Shown here piece after piece: positions 60,494 to 64,000 of a stretch of 64,000 bases of DNA. The position numbers were made by a program, and so were the translations under genes. The DNA is taken from contig NZ_FNSC01000001.1 of the NCBI RefSeq assembly GCF_900105355.1, positions 1,612,001 through 1,676,000 on the forward strand, given 5' to 3'. Numbering within the stretch: the first letter of the stretch is position 1; every line of letters starts with the position of its first letter. The stretch comes from Pseudomonas anguilliseptica. Its GTDB lineage: Bacteria; Pseudomonadota; Gammaproteobacteria; Pseudomonadales; Pseudomonadaceae. The notes beneath the pieces are model-generated. The model did not search any database and was not told where the DNA came from. It saw nothing but the letters and a program-made list of their open reading frames with translations.

Positions 60494-63346
60494 ATGAGCC
60501 AAGCCCCTCTCGTTCTGGTTGACGGTTCGTCTTACCTTTACCGTGCCTTTCACGCCCTGCCGCCGCTGACCACCTCCAAGGGCTTGCCCACCGGCGCGGT
60601 GAAGGGCGTGCTGAACATGCTCAAGAGCCTGCGCAAGCAGTACCCGAAAAGCCCGTTTGCCGTGGTGTTTGATGCCAAGGGCGGGACCTTTCGCGATGAA
60701 ATGTTCGCCGAGTACAAGGCCAACCGCCCGTCGATGCCCGATGAGCTGCGCGTCCAGGTCGAGCCGCTGCACGCCAGCGTCAGGGCCATGGGCTACCCGC
60801 TGCTGTGCGTCGAGGGCGTCGAGGCCGATGATGTGATCGGCACCCTGGCCCGCCAGTGCGCCGCCGAGGGCCGCGATGTGGTGATCTCTACCGGCGACAA
60901 GGACATGGCCCAGCTGGTTTGCCCGCACGTTACGCTGGTCAACACCATGACCGGTAGCGTCTATGACATCGATGGCGTGAAAGCGAAATTCGGTGTCGGT
61001 CCTGAGCTGATCATCGATTACCTGGCGCTGATGGGCGACAAGGTCGACAACATTCCCGGCGTGCCGGGCGTGGGTGAAAAGACCGCGCTGGGCTTGCTGG
61101 TAGGTGTTGGTGGTGGCCTCGATGTGCTCTACGCCAACCTCGATAAGGTGCCGGAGCTGCCGATCCGCGGTGCCAAGACCCTGCCGGCCAAACTCGCCGA
61201 GCACAAGGACATGGCCTACCTGTCCTACGCGCTGGCGACCATCAAGCTGGATGTGCCGCTGAATATCGCCATCGACTCGCTGCACCCGGGCGAGATGGAT
61301 GTGCCGGCCCTGATGGAGCTGTACGCCGAGCTGGAATTCAAAACCTGGCGCGATGAGTTGCTGCGCAGCAACCCGGCCCCGGCGATCAAAGCCCCAGCCG
61401 TAGCGCCTGCCGATGACCTGTTTGCTCTGGCGCCCAGCGCCAGTGCCGCTCCTGTCGTTACGCCGGCCAATTCGGCCGCTGATGCTCCGAGTGTCGAGGC
61501 TGAGGTTGCCGAGTTGCCCGCAGCGGCTGCGTTCGATTACCAGTGCATCCTCGAGCAGGCGCAGTTCGACGTCTGGCTGGAGAAATTGCGCAATGCCGAG
61601 CTGATCGCCTTCGACACCGAAACCACCGGTCTGGACGCCCAGCAGGCTCAACTGGTCGGCCTGTCCTTTGCGGTCAAGGCTGGCGAAGCGGCGTATATCC
61701 CGGTCGCGCATTCTTATATGGGCGTACCGAGTCAGCTCGATCGCGATGCGGTGCTCAAGGCGCTAAGGCCGATCCTCGAAGACCCAAGCAAGGCCAAGGT
61801 CGGTCAGCACGCCAAGTACGACATCAATATTCTCGCCAATGCCTCGACACCGATTGCGGTACAGGGTGTGGCCTTCGACACCATGCTCGAATCCTACGTG
61901 CTGGATTCCACCGCCACCCGTCATGATATGGACAGCCTGGCGCTCAAGTACCTGGATCACAGCAACATCCGCTTCGAGGACATCGCCGGCAAAGGCGCCA
62001 AGCAGCTGACCTTCGACCAGATCGACCTGGCCCAGGCTGCACCCTATGCCGCCGAAGATGCCGATGTGACCCTGCGTCTGCACCAGCACCTGTGGAGCAA
62101 ACTGTCGGCTGAGCCGAGCCTGGCCAAGGTGCTGCAGGAAATCGAAATGCCGCTGGTGCCGGTGCTGGCGCGCATCGAGCGTCAGGGCGCGCTGGTCGAC
62201 GCCAACTTGTTGGGGCTGCAAAGCAACGAACTGGGTGAGAAGCTGGTGGCACTGGAGCGCCAGGCGTTCGAGATTGCCGGTGAGGAGTTCAACCTGGCCT
62301 CGCCCAAGCAACTGGGTGTGATTCTCTACGAGAAACTGGGTTTGCCGGTGCTTAGCAAGACCGCCAAGGGCCAGGCATCCACCGCCGAAGCGGTGCTGGC
62401 CGAACTGGCTGAGCAGGATTTCGAACTGCCCAAGGTGTTGATGCAGTACCGCTCCCTGAGCAAGCTGAAAAGCACCTACACCGACCGTTTACCGGAGCAG
62501 ATCAACCCGCGCACCGGGCGTATCCACACCAGCTATCACCAGGCGGTGGCGGCGACCGGGCGCTTGTCGTCCACCGACCCGAACCTGCAGAACATCCCGA
62601 TCCGCACCGCCGAGGGACGGCGGATTCGCCAGGCCTTCGTCGCACCCACGGGTTACAAGCTGCTGGCGGCGGACTATTCGCAGATCGAGCTGCGCATCAT
62701 GGCTCACCTGGCCAAGGACGAGAGCCTGTTGGACGCTTTCCGCCATGGCCGCGATGTGCACAAGGCCACTGCTGCCGAGGTGTTCGGCGTGCCTTTGGAG
62801 GCGGTCACCAGTGATCAGCGCCGCAGCGCCAAGGCGATCAACTTTGGCCTGATCTACGGCATGAGCGCCTTCGGCCTGGCCAAGCAGATCGGCTGCGACC
62901 GCAAGCAGGCGCAGGCCTATATCGATGTGTATTTCGCCCGCTATCCCGGCGTACTGGCCTATATGGAGCGCACCCGCGAGCAGGCGTCTGAGCAGGGCTT
63001 TGTCGAAACCCTGTTCGGCCGTCGTCTGTACTTGCCGGATATCCATGCGAAGAACCAGGCGCTGCGCAAAGGCGCCGAGCGCACCGCGATCAACGCGCCG
63101 ATGCAGGGTACGGCTGCGGACATCATCAAGCGTGCGATGGTCACCGTGAACAACTGGCTGAGTGAATCCGGCCTGGATGCCAAGGTCATCCTGCAGGTGC
63201 ACGACGAACTGGTGCTGGAAGTGCGTGAGGATCTGGTCGAGCAGGTCAGTGAGCAGATCAGGCCGCTGATGGGCAATGCCGCCGCGCTGGATGTACCGCT
63301 GCTGGTTGAGGTCGGTGTGGGCGATAACTGGGATGAGGCCCATTGA
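60494..63346 (+). CDS. polA: DNA polymerase I
   Basis: 950 residues from ATG 60494 ([20 protein letters not shown]). The 5'-nuclease domain has [34 protein letters not shown] and the helix-hairpin-helix [13 protein letters not shown]. The proofreading exonuclease domain keeps [11 protein letters not shown] and HAKYDINIL; the polymerase domain keeps [20 protein letters not shown] (motif A), [20 protein letters not shown] (motif B) and [10 protein letters not shown] (motif C). All three activities look intact. An Ala/Pro-rich linker of about 60 residues between the nuclease and exonuclease domains makes the protein longer than the 910-930 residues usual in Pseudomonas. Confidence 0.97.
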   Translation: MSQAPLVLVDGSSYLYRAFHALPPLTTSKGLPTGAVKGVLNMLKSLRKQYPKSPFAVVFDAKGGTFRDEMFAEYKANRPSMPDELRVQVEPLHASVRAMGYPLLCVEGVEADDVIGTLARQCAAEGRDVVISTGDKDMAQLVCPHVTLVNTMTGSVYDIDGVKAKFGVGPELIIDYLALMGDKVDNIPGVPGVGEKTALGLLVGVGGGLDVLYANLDKVPELPIRGAKTLPAKLAEHKDMAYLSYALATIKLDVPLNIAIDSLHPGEMDVPALMELYAELEFKTWRDELLRSNPAPAIKAPAVAPADDLFALAPSASAAPVVTPANSAADAPSVEAEVAELPAAAAFDYQCILEQAQFDVWLEKLRNAELIAFDTETTGLDAQQAQLVGLSFAVKAGEAAYIPVAHSYMGVPSQLDRDAVLKALRPILEDPSKAKVGQHAKYDINILANASTPIAVQGVAFDTMLESYVLDSTATRHDMDSLALKYLDHSNIRFEDIAGKGAKQLTFDQIDLAQAAPYAAEDADVTLRLHQHLWSKLSAEPSLAKVLQEIEMPLVPVLARIERQGALVDANLLGLQSNELGEKLVALERQAFEIAGEEFNLASPKQLGVILYEKLGLPVLSKTAKGQASTAEAVLAELAEQDFELPKVLMQYRSLSKLKSTYTDRLPEQINPRTGRIHTSYHQAVAATGRLSSTDPNLQNIPIRTAEGRRIRQAFVAPTGYKLLAADYSQIELRIMAHLAKDESLLDAFRHGRDVHKATAAEVFGVPLEAVTSDQRRSAKAINFGLIYGMSAFGLAKQIGCDRKQAQAYIDVYFARYPGVLAYMERTREQASEQGFVETLFGRRLYLPDIHAKNQALRKGAERTAINAPMQGTAADIIKRAMVTVNNWLSESGLDAKVILQVHDELVLEVREDLVEQVSEQIRPLMGNAAALDVPLLVEVGVGDNWDEAH

Positions 63347-63448
63347 TGTCGGACCGCAGCATCGCTGCAGCGCCCGAGTGACGGGCACTAAAGGCGTATG
63401 AGTATCAATACGGGCTTGCTTATAACTAATTAATTACAGCTAGCGTCT

Positions 63449-63476
63449 GAACTTTGCGTCTGCCTACCTACTCAGA
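63449..63476 (+). promoter_or_regulatory. AlgU (sigma-22)-type promoter of ErsA
   Basis: GAACTT, 17-base spacer, TCAGA: close to the GAACTT-N16/17-TCTGA consensus of AlgU/RpoE promoters. ErsA of P. aeruginosa is known to be AlgU-dependent. Confidence 0.75.
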
Positions 63477-63481
63477 GCTTA

Positions 63482-63612
63482 CGAATGGCCTAGACAACCA
63501 TTCGATGCTCCTTTGTTGTGTTAAGTGTTGGCAGATTCTGGACCCCGCCCTAGCGGTTCAGATGTTGAACCCCGAAACTTCCCTCCCCCATAAGAAGTTT
63601 CGGGGTTTTTTT
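63482..63612 (+). ncRNA. ersA: ErsA small RNA (Spot 42-like)
   Basis: The region between polA and engB holds a Spot 42-like sRNA in enterobacteria and ErsA in Pseudomonas. Here an AlgU-type promoter is followed by about 131 nt. It starts with a 5' hairpin (GAATGG / CCATTC, 63483-63503), has an unpaired U-rich stretch (CTCCTTTGTTGTGTTAAG) suited to Hfq and target pairing, and ends in a strong terminator. The length agrees with the 132 nt known for ErsA. ErsA is an Hfq-dependent regulator of envelope and exopolysaccharide genes such as algC. No protein-coding frame is seen. Confidence 0.82.
63568..63612 (+). terminator. terminator of ErsA
   Basis: 13-bp perfect stem AACCCCGAAACTT / AAGTTTCGGGGTT with a 14-nt loop, then seven Ts. 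Confidence 0.93.
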
Positions 63613-63639
63613 ATGGCTGCCAGCCAGCGAGCGCTTTAA

Positions 63640-64000
63640 TCAGGCGTCGACTTCTTCGTCATCTGGCAGGGCAAACTCGCCCAGTTGCATCCATTGCGCC
63701 AGCACTTCCTGAGCCTCTTCGATGCCAATGCGCTTGGGCGCAGAGAACAGCTGGATGCTGACGCGATCCCCCCAGCCCTTGTGAATATCCTGACGCACCT
63801 TGAGCAAGGTGTTCTTCGCTGTGCCAAAAGCCAGCTTATCGGCCTTGGTCAACAGGATATGCATGGGCATTTCGCTGGCAACCGACCAATCCAGCATGAG
63901 GATATCGAACTCGGTCAGCGGCTTGCGGATGTCCATCATCAGCATCAGCCCACGCAGGCATTCGCGGCTGCCCAGGTAGGCTTCGAGGTGCTTCTGCCAG
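63640..64000 (-). CDS. engB: ribosome-biogenesis GTPase EngB/YsxC (5' part outside window)
   Basis: The C-terminal 119 residues of a TRAFAC GTPase: [30 protein letters not shown], the G4 motif region [13 protein letters not shown] (TKAD) and the G5 area [13 protein letters not shown]. The start lies beyond base 64000. It is needed for 50S subunit assembly. Convergent with polA and the ErsA gene, the conserved Pseudomonas arrangement. Confidence 0.93.
   Translation of the reverse strand, partial: WQKHLEAYLGSRECLRGLMLMMDIRKPLTEFDILMLDWSVASEMPMHILLTKADKLAFGTAKNTLLKVRQDIHKGWGDRVSIQLFSAPKRIGIEEAQEVLAQWMQLGEFALPDDEEVDA

Overview
This 64-kb window comes from a Pseudomonas-like gammaproteobacterium. 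Several blocks keep gene orders I know from P. aeruginosa (recalled, not searched): gabD-gabT; gcdR/gcdH-CoA-transferase; pntAA-pntAb-pntB; the aa3-type cytochrome c oxidase operon coxB-coxA-ctaG-coxC-surf1-ctaA-ctaB-senC; metN-metI-metQ beside znuB-znuC-zur/znuA; and thrB-polA-ErsA-engB. GC-rich codon use, a tRNA-Arg(CCG), REP/REPIN-like hairpins and MITE-like repeats fit the same assignment.

Layout. 1-5 kb: end of a PAS-GGDEF-EAL protein, a methyltransferase, a LysR regulator and a broken receiver-HDOD gene. 5-8.5 kb: GABA catabolism and tRNA-Arg. 9-12.3 kb: an M66-type metalloprotease lipoprotein split by an in-frame TAG, translationally coupled to a small GspC-like exported protein. 12.3-16.7 kb: nitric-oxide defence (fhpR, fhp, nnrS), with three GT-N7-AC activator sites between fhpR and fhp; fhpR and nnrS both carry frameshifts. 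16.7-24.3 kb: an accessory segment (MFS transporter, Zn alcohol dehydrogenase, FAD amine-oxidase-like protein, double cupin, LysR, DJ-1 protein, dapF-like pseudogene) lying between a duplicated tail of the CoA-transferase gene on the left and a duplicated tail of fhp on the right. 24.3-28 kb: glutarate catabolism with a nonsense-mutated gcdR. 28.5-32.6 kb: transhydrogenase operon, with a 9-bp repeat expansion in the NAD-binding loop of pntAA and an IS5-family element inside pntB. 33-36.5 kb: two DUF1127 genes, two DUF2388 genes and a HExxH/DUF4105 protein. 36.5-37.6 kb: an IS630-family element inserted in the CTAG shared by two convergent stop codons. 38-41 kb: an AEC transporter broken by a 7-bp repeat, an SOS-boxed radical SAM gene and carbonic anhydrase. 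42-50.6 kb: cytochrome oxidase. 52-64 kb: methionine and zinc import, thrB, polA, ErsA and engB.

The most striking themes are (i) short tandem-repeat expansions (6, 7, 9 and 13 bp units), three of them inside genes and one probably a phase switch; (ii) an unusual number of single-lesion genes in the first 40 kb, against an intact second half; (iii) an accessory catabolic cluster bounded by diverged duplicates of its flanking genes, with one 46-bp regulatory motif present twice; and (iv) readable regulatory sites (FhpR, LexA, Zur, AlgU) matching the genes beside them. Sequencing or assembly error cannot be excluded for the single-base lesions.
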